A DNA stretch of 64,000 nucleotides from Candidatus Heimdallarchaeota archaeon (GTDB taxonomy: Archaea; Asgardarchaeota; Heimdallarchaeia; Heimdallarchaeales; Heimdallarchaeaceae), in the NCBI GenBank assembly GCA_030668875.1, contig DAOVER010000001.1, positions 1-64,000 on the forward strand. The letters run 5' to 3'. The notes under the pieces were generated by a model. The model did not search any database. It was not told where the DNA came from and saw nothing but the letters and a program-made list of their open reading frames with translations. Shown here one piece after another: positions 45,318 through 54,688 of this stretch (positions are counted from its first letter, which is position 1; each line of letters opens with the position of its first letter). The translations under genes were made by a program, and so were the position numbers.

Positions 45318-47345
45318 TTATTTTCTTCTATTCACAAAGAAAATCGCTGTTAAACCAATTAACCCAATTATTACAATGAATAATCCTATTTCTGTGAATC
45401 CAGTAACAGCTGTAACATCTACATCTCCAGGAGATGGAGTGTCAATTATGAAATCGGTGTTACAGTTGTTAGTATCTTCATTAGCTGGAGATCTTTGTAA
45501 AGTTTCATCCTCTCCTGTGGAAGAACCACTCCATGAAGTTGTACCAGATGCACTCCCTGATCCCCAAGCAACTGCATCTTTGGCATTTCCTGCTGAATCT
45601 TTTAGTATTACTTCATCACCAGTATTTCCAAGAGCTAAATTTCCAAGACCATAATCTGCTGAAGATACCGAGATACCTAAGGCACTCATTTCGCTAACAT
45701 AAGTTGCACTATCTTGAGCAAATACTAGAACCTCATCACTAATAATCTGAGCTCCTTCCGGCATTGTGAATACACCTTCATTGTCTGTTATCGTCCATCC
45801 TTCTATAGATAAAGCAAAACTAAAACCGTTATAGATTTCAGCATACTCACCATTTGGTTCTGAATCTCCATCATACCTAACTTCTGAAATTAAGAGCAAC
45901 CAATCTCCAGTATTGATAACATTAACCTCTTTTTCGATTTCTATCGGACTTCCCACTGTAGGTATTCCAATTAGTTTGATTGTGTGAATGCCATCAGTAT
46001 ATGATGTTGTATCAACGCTTTTGCTAACAATACCAATAGGATTTGTCCATGTATGTATTGAAACAGAATCTATCAGTAGTTCACCTGAAGTATATGTGTT
46101 TACTGCAAATGAAGCTTGGAAATTATAATTTCCAGAAGCAATACCACCTGGAGTTGGTGACACAAGAGCAACAGGTTGAGCAAAACCAACTGGAGTTTCT
46201 CCAGCAGCCCAATCATAATCAAAAACTGTTTTGAAATAAGCTGCTACATTTGCATTCTTTACTATTGCTCCAGCTTCCCTGTTATTTTCAAACGAGTTAT
46301 TAGACCAGTTTATGCTAGAAACTTGAACTGTTTCATCATCTACTGAAATATACTTATTGTGATCAGTCATTCCTTTGAAGAACTTAACTTGAATTCCATT
46401 ATTAATCAATAATTCAGTAACATTTTCAGTAGATGTACCTGGTTCTGGAATAAGGACCCTTACAGATACTCCTCTTAAAGCAGCATCAATAATATCATAC
46501 AAGGCATCACAACTAAATTTGATATATTGTAACTCTAAATCGATTGAAGTGGTAGCATTAGCGATCATACTAGAAATTAGTTCATAACTGTTATCCGGGG
46601 AGAATATTGGAGTTACTTCAGCATATTCAACAAAGATAGCAGGAGAAAATGGGTGTTCATATGTACCACTTGTTTCTGCTGTTTGTAATGCACCTCCATG
46701 AGCTATTACTGAATATGGTGTAGAAATTAGACCATCATCAGTAAACACATCTTCGTAATATAATGCTATGCTAACATCATTAAATACAAATCCCATCTCT
46801 CTATTTGTTCTCGCTTCAGGTGATTCTGGTATGCTTGATGGTGCCCAGTTACCTGAATAAACGTATGCGATTTGATGGTCAACAATCCAGAACTTTGCGT
46901 GTGTGTAAACAAATGAAGAATTTGTCCAGTATACATCAATTCCAGCTACATATAATCGATATGCAGCTTCCTCTGTGTAGTCATCCTCATAAGTGTTAAA
47001 TCTATCGTCAGACAATTGAACAATAACTTCAACTCCTCTACCATGTGCAGCTATTAATTCATCAACCAGAGATTCACTTGATAGTGTGTAGACTTCTAAA
47101 TAAAAGGAAGTTACTGCATTCTTGATTGATCCTAATACTACAGCGTGAGCATTATCAGGTCCTACAAAAGTTGTGATATTTATCGTTCCTGAGAAAGTTG
47201 TTGTTGTAATAGCATCAATTGTTGCATCAGTAGGTGTGTGTATGCTAGATTCTTCTCCAGAAATAGGATTTGAAAAATCAAGAACTACAAACGAACTGAT
47301 TAGTAAAACTAACAAGAAAAAATTAGTAATCTTTATTCTTTTCAT
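45318..47345 (-). CDS. Surface-anchored phospholipase D-family protein with lamin-tail domain
   Basis: A signal peptide (about 1-30) is followed by two PLD half-sites: THAKFWIVD with NWA, and DHNKYISVDDE with NWSNN. Both carry HxK, so a bilobed PLD active site outside the cell is expected. An Ig-like linker comes next, then a lamin-tail domain (about 490-640: LLLISEVRYDGDSEPNGEYAEIYN, shown in part as EPNGEYAEIYN; ALSIEGWTITDNEG; LGNTGDEVILKD). A C-terminal TM helix ends with NRRK. LTD domains are often found with secreted nucleases. Function could be phospholipase or nuclease. Confidence 0.8.
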   Translation of the reverse strand: MKRIKITNFFLLVLLISSFVVLDFSNPISGEESSIHTPTDATIDAITTTTFSGTINITTFVGPDNAHAVVLGSIKNAVTSFYLEVYTLSSESLVDELIAAHGRGVEVIVQLSDDRFNTYEDDYTEEAAYRLYVAGIDVYWTNSSFVYTHAKFWIVDHQIAYVYSGNWAPSSIPESPEARTNREMGFVFNDVSIALYYEDVFTDDGLISTPYSVIAHGGALQTAETSGTYEHPFSPAIFVEYAEVTPIFSPDNSYELISSMIANATTSIDLELQYIKFSCDALYDIIDAALRGVSVRVLIPEPGTSTENVTELLINNGIQVKFFKGMTDHNKYISVDDETVQVSSINWSNNSFENNREAGAIVKNANVAAYFKTVFDYDWAAGETPVGFAQPVALVSPTPGGIASGNYNFQASFAVNTYTSGELLIDSVSIHTWTNPIGIVSKSVDTTSYTDGIHTIKLIGIPTVGSPIEIEKEVNVINTGDWLLLISEVRYDGDSEPNGEYAEIYNGFSFALSIEGWTITDNEGVFTMPEGAQIISDEVLVFAQDSATYVSEMSALGISVSSADYGLGNLALGNTGDEVILKDSAGNAKDAVAWGSGSASGTTSWSGSSTGEDETLQRSPANEDTNNCNTDFIIDTPSPGDVDVTAVTGFTEIGLFIVIIGLIGLTAIFFVNRRK

Positions 47346-47409
47346 AATTATCTAATATTTTTTTACTTAATAAATATTTATCGACAAAACAAAAATAGGA
47401 AATACTTCT

Positions 47410-47928
47410 CTACAGTATTTTCTCCAATAATTCATAAGCTTTTACTATATCTTCAGAAGCTGATGATCTTCTAGCAGCTGACCTTAACATACGTGAGTAT
47501 TGTCTTAGATCTCTATCTGTCACATCTAACAGAGACATAACATCCTCTTTTGATAGGTTATCTGCATTAGGGATTTCTATTATCTCAGATGCAAATGCAA
47601 GAGGTGTCATTTTTTCAACTATTTTTTGAACTGGCTCCCCAAAGAACTGCTTTAGATAGGTTACATCTTCATCTTTAGCTCCCCATACATATATCAACGT
47701 TTTTTGTTCTCTAAATTTTTCAACGATTTTAATTTTTGATCTAACAAAAACGAATTTCCCTTCACCAATATCCTGTTTTGACACAGAAGTTTGATAATGT
47801 TCTGCGATTTTCTCTAATTGATTTGAGATTTCTTGTTCTTTTTCTGGCTCAAAAATGACTTTCATATTATTACTTTCCATACTTAAAATAAAATTGTTTC
47901 TAACGAATCCTTCAACATTCTTAACCAT
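47410..47928 (-). CDS. Conserved-looking small protein coupled to the XPD-like helicase
   Basis: About 172 residues, soluble, mixed alpha/beta, with a helical and Arg-rich C-terminal region (DLRQYSRMLRSAARRSS). I recognise no domain. The ATG at 47928 overlaps the helicase stop by 8 bases; a later ATG at 47880 (MESNN) is also possible. Overlap implies coupled translation, so a helicase partner is a fair guess. Confidence 0.6.
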   Translation of the reverse strand: MVKNVEGFVRNNFILSMESNNMKVIFEPEKEQEISNQLEKIAEHYQTSVSKQDIGEGKFVFVRSKIKIVEKFREQKTLIYVWGAKDEDVTYLKQFFGEPVQKIVEKMTPLAFASEIIEIPNADNLSKEDVMSLLDVTDRDLRQYSRMLRSAARRSSASEDIVKAYELLEKIL

Positions 47929-50077
47929 GATGAAATTCAAAGAACTTTTCTAATTTTTTTGCAATTTTTTCTTTTTCTGGTTGGACGACGTGAAAATTCT
48001 CTTTCAACCAGTTGGGTAAGTGCTTCTTATAATAGTGACGAGCAAATCGGTAATCCAGAAGAATGATAGCTGCATAATCTTCTAAGCTTCGAATTGGTCT
48101 TCCAGCTGCTTGAGAAGCTCTAGTTAATGCTGGGATATTATATCCAAATTCTCTTCCCTTAGTCGGAAACTGACTTTCTAAATACTCGATAGATGCATTG
48201 ACAGTAGGTGTTGGTCGAGCATAAGGTATCCCTACTACAACTACACTTTGCATCTGGCTAGCAGGATAATCGCTTCCCTCCGATGATCTTCCTCCAAGAA
48301 CAGATAATAGGACTCCACCTTCTCTCTTAGATTCATTCTTGAAGGCTTTGATTAAATCATCCGTTTCTAAAGAGGACATGCCTTTATGAGTAATGAACAT
48401 TGGTTTCGACAAATTCTTTTCTAGTCCTGAATCAAGAATGCTCTCCAATACTGCATAACTTGCACAGAATATGCCTGTATTTTTTGGTGTTGATTCTACA
48501 ACTGCTTCAATGATACTTACCATACTTGCATAGGTTGTAGGTGTTCTATCCTCTAATTTTGATGATAATTTATCGATTATCAAAGTTACATGATTTTCAT
48601 CTTTGTATGGTGATGGTAGTAACAGAGTAACAACTTCATTTGGATTTAGACCTATTAATGAAGTATATGATTCAATTGGGTCAAGTGTTCCAGATGCAGA
48701 AACTGTTGCATAAGTTTTTGAGAAGACTTCATCTGTAATTGTTCGTGGATCCAAAGATAGGGTTACTAATCTTGGAATTGGATTACCTGCTTTTGATTCA
48801 CTTTTTGTTAGAAAATGAGCGAATTCGACCTTCTCTTTAGTTTCCACCAAAACACTAAGATGATTTGCAACAGCTGAAGCATGGGATAAAGGAGCTTTGT
48901 TTTGCTTCATTTGCTGATCTTTTACTAGATCACCTAGATGGTTGAGTGATTGAATTAACTCTTTATCAATTGTAATTTTAGCTCTTCTTTCTACAGTTAA
49001 AAGAAAATTTGACGAATCAATTCTAATTTCCTGATTTTGGTCCATGTTTTTTATTTCATTCATTAAAGTAGATGAAAGAGATTCAAGAAAGTCATAAACT
49101 TCTCCTTCTCTGTGTTTCATAGCTTCTGATGAGGCATTGTCAATAGAATAGTTTGACAAAGATGAACTACTTATATCAACAGCAGTTGAAGGAAGATTGT
49201 GGGCTTCGTCTACAATTACTATAAGATCTGAAAGTTCTTTCTCAAGATTGTTTAAGAGTATTTTTCTAATGAAAGGATTGAAGATATATTGATAACTTGT
49301 TGCAACAACATTTGCTTTAGGAAGTGACTTAACCGAGATTTCAAAAGGACACACTTCTAGATTCTGACCAATTTCTATTAGTTCTTGACTATCTAGAACC
49401 TTATTTTGTATGATTTTATTTACACTTTCTGACTTTGATTTTTTTGCAAGGTTTGTGAAATATTTGCATTTTCCTTCTTTCTTTAGATACCTGCAGATGT
49501 CAGATGCATTTGCAGCATCCACTGCGAATTTTTTGATAATGTGATGTAAGCATAACTCTCTTCTCCCTCTTAATGCTAAACCTGTTACTTGATTGAGTTG
49601 TTTTATTAGTTTTAATTCTTCAGCAACTCTACTCATTTGTTGATGAGTTCTACAACAATATACGATCGTTTTTTTCTTTTCTTTTGCTATTGGTAAAACT
49701 GCTGCTAACAAAGAAATGGTTTTGCCAACACCATTTGCAGCTTGAATAATAATTTGAGACCCTTTTGACATGTTTTCAGAAATTTTTTCTATTATTTGTT
49801 TTTGAAGGGGTCTTATCTCTAAATAAGGGAAGTACTTCTCCCATTCAACAGTTGCTGAACTTATGTCCTCTTTAATACCTTTTTTAATCTCTTTTAATTC
49901 ATCTGGTAACCGATCTGAACCAATATCTCCTTTACCTATACTATCATTCATAGAGATATATGAACCACATTTTTTGCATCTAGATTTTCCATCTACAAAT
50001 AGTATTTTTCCACAAGTAGGACAAAAAGTATAGTTGTCATCAACCTTGACTACATTACCAGAGTTAGACTTATTCAT
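47921..50077 (-). CDS. XPD/Rad3-like helicase with N-terminal zinc ribbon
   Basis: Superfamily 2 helicase of the XPD/DinG group: Walker A QAANGVGKTI, DEAH box IVVDEAHNLP, and motif VI QAAGRPIRS. Four cysteines (in ELCLHH, ICRYL, GKCKYF, EVCPFE) fit the iron-sulfur domain. The first 40 residues add a ribbon, CPTCGKILF...CKKCGSYI, resembling the RPB9/TFS N-terminal zinc ribbon. I chose the ATG at 50077 over the TTG at 50122, since TTTAATA about 30 bases ahead suits it. The helicase acts in repair or transcription; direction of unwinding is probably 5'-3'. Confidence 0.85.
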   Translation of the reverse strand: MNKSNSGNVVKVDDNYTFCPTCGKILFVDGKSRCKKCGSYISMNDSIGKGDIGSDRLPDELKEIKKGIKEDISSATVEWEKYFPYLEIRPLQKQIIEKISENMSKGSQIIIQAANGVGKTISLLAAVLPIAKEKKKTIVYCCRTHQQMSRVAEELKLIKQLNQVTGLALRGRRELCLHHIIKKFAVDAANASDICRYLKKEGKCKYFTNLAKKSKSESVNKIIQNKVLDSQELIEIGQNLEVCPFEISVKSLPKANVVATSYQYIFNPFIRKILLNNLEKELSDLIVIVDEAHNLPSTAVDISSSSLSNYSIDNASSEAMKHREGEVYDFLESLSSTLMNEIKNMDQNQEIRIDSSNFLLTVERRAKITIDKELIQSLNHLGDLVKDQQMKQNKAPLSHASAVANHLSVLVETKEKVEFAHFLTKSESKAGNPIPRLVTLSLDPRTITDEVFSKTYATVSASGTLDPIESYTSLIGLNPNEVVTLLLPSPYKDENHVTLIIDKLSSKLEDRTPTTYASMVSIIEAVVESTPKNTGIFCASYAVLESILDSGLEKNLSKPMFITHKGMSSLETDDLIKAFKNESKREGGVLLSVLGGRSSEGSDYPASQMQSVVVVGIPYARPTPTVNASIEYLESQFPTKGREFGYNIPALTRASQAAGRPIRSLEDYAAIILLDYRFARHYYKKHLPNWLKENFHVVQPEKEKIAKKLEKFFEFHHG

Positions 50078-50238
50078 AAGTTCGTTTCTTCTTTTAATAT
50101 GTCTTATTAAAGTCTTTGTCAAGGTTAAAGATGCATAATTAAAAATCTACCAATTTTATATGTTTTTGCTATATTTATTGATTGTAAATAGATTAACTTT
50201 ATATGATTCCGTATCCATTGTATTTACAGCAGCTACTA

Positions 50239-50387
50239 AAACCAGACTTGAATGAAATTTGAGTAAATATTTAAATACAACAGATTTACAAGAGAAATTT
50301 CGTGAGAATCAAGCTCACGAAAATATGGTTCAGAGCTAATTGCGCAAGTTTAACTTGCATTAGAGGTCACACTAAGTAGTCTGGTTT
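50239..50387 (+). ncRNA. Possible structured RNA or structured leader before the TPR gene
   Basis: The 323 bases between the XPD and TPR genes hold no ORF but several pairings. Hairpin 1 is TTTCGTGAG (50298-50306) with CTCACGAAA (50314-50322), 9 bp, loop of 7. Hairpin 2 is CTAAT-GCAAGT (50336-50349, bulged TGC) with ACTTGC-ATTAG (50353-50363), 11 bp in total. AAACCAGACT (50239-50248) is complementary to AGTCTGGTTT (50378-50387). The first two lie downstream of the TATA box at 50268; the third spans it, so it needs an earlier start, possibly from TTTATATGA near 50195. No known RNA family was recognised. Confidence 0.4.
50268..50277 (+). promoter_or_regulatory. TATA box of the TPR operon
   Basis: TATTTAAATA. 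Predicted transcription starts near 50298, exactly at the first hairpin, leaving a 100-nt structured leader. Confidence 0.5.
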
Positions 50388-50400
50388 AAGGTTAAGCTTA

Positions 50401-52179
50401 ATGACTCAAGAACAGAATAGAAATTTAGAAGAATTGTTGGAAAACACTACCGTCCTATTGGAAACTATAGCTTCTGAAATTGTACATTCAACAACCAAAA
50501 TCTATGCTTGTTATCAACCTGGTGATATTAATTCTAGTCTGTTTAATTTTGAAAACAGGGATGTAATTGATGATTTTAAAGAAAATTTTAGTGTGATTAA
50601 GGAAACACTGAAGAAAAACATCTCTTCTCTTCCTTACAAAGAGAAAAATAATGAAGTTCTAATTCTAGCAAATCTTCTTTCCGAATTAAAGGAGTTTGAT
50701 TTAGCTTTAGATTTGTACAAAAATCTCGCGAAACTAAACACCAATAACCACTTTGCTTGGACAAATCTGATGACAATTTATATCCATAAGGGGATGCATT
50801 CAGATGCAATGGAATGTTATCTTCATTTACCACCTGATTTCATAGAATATTCAACCAATGAAAAAACTAATTCAAGTGCAGATTCTTACAGGATTTTGAA
50901 TATTTCAACTGCTTATCCTATGTATCATTCGCTTCGTTCTTTAGGTGGTCAAGTTAAAGAACCTAAAGAATTGAAACAGCAATATGAACAAGAACTGAGA
51001 GACTTGTACTCCATAAAGGAGTTTGTAATAGGTCAAGAAGAATTAGAAAAGGGGAACTTTGATGAAGCTTTCATTCAACTTTCAAGCGTAGCACAGAAAT
51101 TTTCTGATAGCCACGTTCTACAATTTTTCATTGGTAACGCTGCTTTAGAAGGAAAACACTATATCATTGCGGAAGAATATTTCAAGAAAGCAATTCAGAT
51201 TAAAAGTGAGATTCCTGAATATTGGGCTGAACTCGCTGATTGTTTCTTTGCACAACATAAGAACGATCAAGCTATAAAGGCTTTGAAAACAGCTTTAGCA
51301 ATTGATCCTGCAAATCAAAAATGTTGGGAATTAGCGGGGAGAATGATTTCTACTATTGAATCACAAGGGGAATATGATTATTTCATAAAACAGATTCAGT
51401 TAATGCCCTCAGCTGAAGCAATTCTGAATTTCATTGATGGTCTTATACAAAAGAAGAGATATGATAATACATTAGAAATTCTCCAGATTGGAGTTTCTAA
51501 GTTTCCAGAAAATACTGAAATATTGGAGAATCTAGCTCTTGTTTACGAACGAATGGGCAAATTTGATGAAGCAATCGGGATATATGAAGAGCTTTTAATG
51601 TCTGGTAAATCAGTTCAGAAGTATTTAAGAAAAATCACTTCAATTCTTACAGTTTTACACGATGACAAGAGGCTTGTAAAAATACTCAAAATGGTATCTT
51701 CATATCTTCCATGGGATGAAACTACACTATGGAATAAGATAGGTGATCTACTTATGAGGGCTAAAGATTATCTAGGAGCAAGTGAAGCATTCAGAAAAGT
51801 GATCTCTTTTGATGCTGATGATCCTCGTATTCAATTCAATTTAGGTCTTGCTTATCAGGAATTAAATCTATTCAAAAAGGCTGAAGAAACATATAGAAAA
51901 GTACTAGAATTAAATCCTAGCGATCACGCTGCCCTCAATAATCTTGGAAATGTATTAAAAGAGTTAAAGCGATATGATGAAGCTATTGACGCATATCAAA
52001 CAGCTATTGATTTTGAACCAAAGAAGGCCATTTCTTGGGCAAACTTAGGTATTCTTTACGAAGAACTGAAGTTGAAAAATGAAGCAAAAGATTGCTATCA
52101 GAAAGCTAAGGATATTGCTTTAAAAAACAAGGATTACAAATCAGCTGCCCAATTTGAAGAATGGGAAAACTCCCTATGA
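50401..52179 (+). CDS. TPR-repeat protein
   Basis: 592 residues, soluble. At least ten tetratricopeptide repeats of 34 residues are visible, most clearly in the last third: YSEAF-type A helices with NxLGLAYQEL, LNNLGNVLKELKRYDEAIDAY and WANLGILYEELKLKNEA (parts shown). TPR arrays bind partner proteins. The stop overlaps the nuclease start (ATGA). It is first in a run of five same-strand genes with longin- and roadblock-like products, so a scaffold role for them is inferred. Confidence 0.85.
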   Translation: MTQEQNRNLEELLENTTVLLETIASEIVHSTTKIYACYQPGDINSSLFNFENRDVIDDFKENFSVIKETLKKNISSLPYKEKNNEVLILANLLSELKEFDLALDLYKNLAKLNTNNHFAWTNLMTIYIHKGMHSDAMECYLHLPPDFIEYSTNEKTNSSADSYRILNISTAYPMYHSLRSLGGQVKEPKELKQQYEQELRDLYSIKEFVIGQEELEKGNFDEAFIQLSSVAQKFSDSHVLQFFIGNAALEGKHYIIAEEYFKKAIQIKSEIPEYWAELADCFFAQHKNDQAIKALKTALAIDPANQKCWELAGRMISTIESQGEYDYFIKQIQLMPSAEAILNFIDGLIQKKRYDNTLEILQIGVSKFPENTEILENLALVYERMGKFDEAIGIYEELLMSGKSVQKYLRKITSILTVLHDDKRLVKILKMVSSYLPWDETTLWNKIGDLLMRAKDYLGASEAFRKVISFDADDPRIQFNLGLAYQELNLFKKAEETYRKVLELNPSDHAALNNLGNVLKELKRYDEAIDAYQTAIDFEPKKAISWANLGILYEELKLKNEAKDCYQKAKDIALKNKDYKSAAQFEEWENSL

Positions 52180-52736
52180 AATCTGAAGATAAATCGAATT
52201 CTCCAGATTGGAGGATAGCTCAAAATTCTATAGCTAAGTTTCTTTCAGAGAATAGTTTTGATGTTTGGGAAGAAAGATCTATAGGAAACAAACGAGTAGA
52301 TGTATTAGCTAAATGTGAGTATAAGGGAAAAACATTCTATCTTGTTTTTGAGGTGAAACATTATCAGAATGTTACTCCTAGTGTAGAAGAAAAATTTATC
52401 CAACAACTAGAAGAATATGTGCGAACTCTTATTCTAAGAGAAATACAAAGGAAATCGTACAACCAAATTATTGAACATTATGTCTTTATAGGATATCTGA
52501 TACTATCAAAGGATTATGGTATTTTTCTGAATAGAAGAAAGAATTGGCGGAAAAAAGCATATTTTACAGAGAATACTGTGTTAAGTAAAATTTGGAAGAG
52601 AAATGTTCACTTTTATTGCTCATCTCCCAAATTCATCAGAAAAAATTTGGAATCACAAGGGATTTCTTTCTATACACAATCTAAAATATCAGACTTTTTG
52701 ACGCGCAGTAGCAATAATCATAAAAAACCCAAGTAG
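52176..52736 (+). CDS. PDDEXK-type restriction-endonuclease-like protein
   Basis: About 186 residues. The nuclease core is RVDVLAKCEYKGKTFYLVFEVKHY (shown in part: RVDVLA and VFEVKHY): the Asp, then Glu-x-Lys, form the PD-(D/E)xK site, with a helix ahead (DWRIAQNSIAKFLSENSF). The second half is basic. The start ATG overlaps the TPR stop in ATGA. Homologues act as resolvases, Mrr-like or repair nucleases; which applies is unclear. No methylase is nearby, so a restriction system is not supported. Confidence 0.7.
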   Translation: MKSEDKSNSPDWRIAQNSIAKFLSENSFDVWEERSIGNKRVDVLAKCEYKGKTFYLVFEVKHYQNVTPSVEEKFIQQLEEYVRTLILREIQRKSYNQIIEHYVFIGYLILSKDYGIFLNRRKNWRKKAYFTENTVLSKIWKRNVHFYCSSPKFIRKNLESQGISFYTQSKISDFLTRSSNNHKKPK

Positions 52737-52750
52737 TAATTAAGTAATGT

Positions 52751-53674
52751 ATGAGTACTAATCTTATATCACTAAAAGATCAGATGTTTGCAATTCACAT
52801 AATCGATCAAGGTATAAGTTTACATAGTGAAAAATTCTCTGATTTCCTTAACATAGATGACGTTTTAGTTTTTGGTTTTATCTCCGCTCTTCACAGCTAC
52901 ACATACTCAATTGGCGATGAAGAGGTTCTCTCAATGGATTTCGGTAAAGCGAAATTTTTGTTTAAATCTCTTCATGATAAAAGATTATTAGTTGTCATAA
53001 TGAAGAAAGCTTTACCTCAAGAGCAAGAACAAGCTATGCTCAACGAATTAGCTACGCGATATGAATTCATAGTATCAAATAAAGATATTTCCGAAATTCA
53101 ATCTCTTATCGATGTTAAAGAGAGATTAATACCACTTGAATTAGTGGTTGAGATGAGGAGAAAAAAAGAAAAAAAATCATCATCCACTTCTATTGATAAT
53201 GAAATACTTATTCCTCCTCCACCTACTACTTTAACAATCCCAGAGGTGAAAGTGGAACGTTTCTATTTAGAGGGTTTGGTAAATGAAGAATTTCTTTCAG
53301 AGACAATTATGGTTCAAATAAAGAAAACTTTGAGCAATTTCTTTCTTGGTTACAAAAAACTATTAGTGGGTCTATTTGTAATTGCTAAAGAAAATAATCT
53401 TGTTACTTTCGCTTTTAGCAGAAAACCAATAGATGAAATATTTCCATTAATACATACCGTTCTAACTAATCCTGTTATCCGAGACAAAACATTAGATACT
53501 GATCATGACTCACCTAAGAAAATAGAAGTAGAAAACCAAGAACTCTGGTTTCTTACAAATACAGAAAGCAAACATGCTGCACGTACTGTTTTGTTCAGTC
53601 TATCAGAAGATGAACTTAACTCAATGCTTCCACATTTAAGTAGAATCATGCACTTTCTCAAGAAAGTAATATGA
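52751..53674 (+). CDS. Longin-like protein with C-terminal module related to the 13980-17393 family
   Basis: 307 residues. The N-terminal 125 residues look like a longin/roadblock fold (QMFAIHIIDQGISLHSEKF, then KRLLVVIMKKAL). A linker with Lys-rich and proline-rich stretches (EKKSSS, IPPPP) follows. The C-terminal 130 residues (LLVGLFVIAKENN, ELWFLTNT, and a closing helix) have strand-helix order like the modules of the proteins at 13980, 15078 and 16326. The relation is structural in appearance, with low identity. It starts 14 bases after the nuclease gene. Confidence 0.55.
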   Translation: MSTNLISLKDQMFAIHIIDQGISLHSEKFSDFLNIDDVLVFGFISALHSYTYSIGDEEVLSMDFGKAKFLFKSLHDKRLLVVIMKKALPQEQEQAMLNELATRYEFIVSNKDISEIQSLIDVKERLIPLELVVEMRRKKEKKSSSTSIDNEILIPPPPTTLTIPEVKVERFYLEGLVNEEFLSETIMVQIKKTLSNFFLGYKKLLVGLFVIAKENNLVTFAFSRKPIDEIFPLIHTVLTNPVIRDKTLDTDHDSPKKIEVENQELWFLTNTESKHAARTVLFSLSEDELNSMLPHLSRIMHFLKKVI

Positions 53675-53752
53675 TTTATTGCCACTTTTTATACTATTAT
53701 CCATTTTAATTGAAGTGAAAACTAATTAGAATAAATTATTAAATACGCGAAA

Positions 53753-53760
53753 TATTTAAA
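53753..53760 (+). promoter_or_regulatory. TATA box of the roadblock gene at 53828
   Basis: TATTTAAA preceded by GCGAAA (possible BRE); predicted start near 53783. Confidence 0.45.
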
Positions 53761-53827
53761 TCAAAAACAAAGATAAGATTGATAAAGGGTAAACAATTAA
53801 ACATTCTTTAGAGAATCGGTGGATAAA

Positions 53828-54205
53828 ATGAGATTATCAGGACAACAGATAGAGGAAATATTACATGAGTTTGAATCAAATACTGAAGGAATACTTGGTT
53901 GTTCAATTATAACTTCTAAAGACGCATTATTATTAGCTGAATCTTCACAAAAATTTGAACGGTTGGTTATTCAATGGTTGAGTGAAAAAATGTTATCTTT
54001 AGCAAAAGAATCTCTCAAGCAGCTTATGAATGAATTTACTTTGATGAGTGTAACCATCGAAGAGAAAGACCATTTTGTATATCTAAGACCAATTGGTGAA
54101 TCTTATTACACGGTGATAATTACAACTAAAGAAGAAAATAGAGGTCTTTTAGAGCACAACATCAAGAGATTATTACAAAAACTTGCGCCCCTAATGACTG
54201 TTTAA
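53828..54205 (+). CDS. Roadblock/LC7-domain protein
   Basis: 125 residues covering a single roadblock fold: the first helix QQIEEILHEFESN, the strand ILGCSIITSKDALLLAES, the long middle helix with LSEKMLSLAKESLKQLM, strands FVYLRPIGESYYTVIIT, and a last helix. Roadblock proteins dimerise and regulate small GTPases such as MglA or Rag types. The ATG at 53828 is preceded by GGTGG; the longer frame would use a GTG at 53819. The next gene follows after 24 bases. Confidence 0.8.
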   Translation: MRLSGQQIEEILHEFESNTEGILGCSIITSKDALLLAESSQKFERLVIQWLSEKMLSLAKESLKQLMNEFTLMSVTIEEKDHFVYLRPIGESYYTVIITTKEENRGLLEHNIKRLLQKLAPLMTV

Positions 54206-54229
54206 TCCACGTACTAAAGGTAGAGAATT

Positions 54230-54616
54230 ATGGATGTTACGACTTTAAAGATATTAGCAAAAATGGCTAATGGAGAAGAAGGACCAAATATCAGATTCAA
54301 CTTTGTTTCTCCAGATAACGATGAAGTAATTTGCTCTTCCAGCACTTTGGAGGAACTTTATGAATGTGTTATTAAGATTGGATCTAATGTTTTGCATAAA
54401 CATGTTTGTACATGTGAAAATTTAGAAGAGATTACCAATGCAAAAGATCTTGCTTTTTATGTTCACTATGTATTTGGTGACGTAGAATTGTCCATGAAAT
54501 TATATAGTGCGGCAGAAAGATTTCAAGATAATCCCGATAAGTTAAAACTTGAAATTGGGAACCTGTTTTTTACAAGACTTCTAAATTATAGTGAAATAGC
54601 ACTAATTCCAGATTAA
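54230..54616 (+). CDS. Small soluble protein of unknown function next to roadblock gene
   Basis: 128 residues, mixed alpha/beta, with a Cys pair in HVCTCENLEE. No domain recognised. It begins with an ATG after AAAGGTAGAG and follows the roadblock gene closely, so it is probably cotranscribed and may be its partner. Confidence 0.55.
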   Translation: MDVTTLKILAKMANGEEGPNIRFNFVSPDNDEVICSSSTLEELYECVIKIGSNVLHKHVCTCENLEEITNAKDLAFYVHYVFGDVELSMKLYSAAERFQDNPDKLKLEIGNLFFTRLLNYSEIALIPD

Positions 54617-54688
54617 GGTGATAATCACAATTCTTTTTTATAATTCATTTTTGTTAATTATTGTTCTAAAATAATTAGGTGTTAAATA

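Noticed and set aside
52176..52736. Restriction-modification system around the PDDEXK protein.
   Set aside because: No methyltransferase or specificity gene is nearby and the gene is embedded in a different operon.
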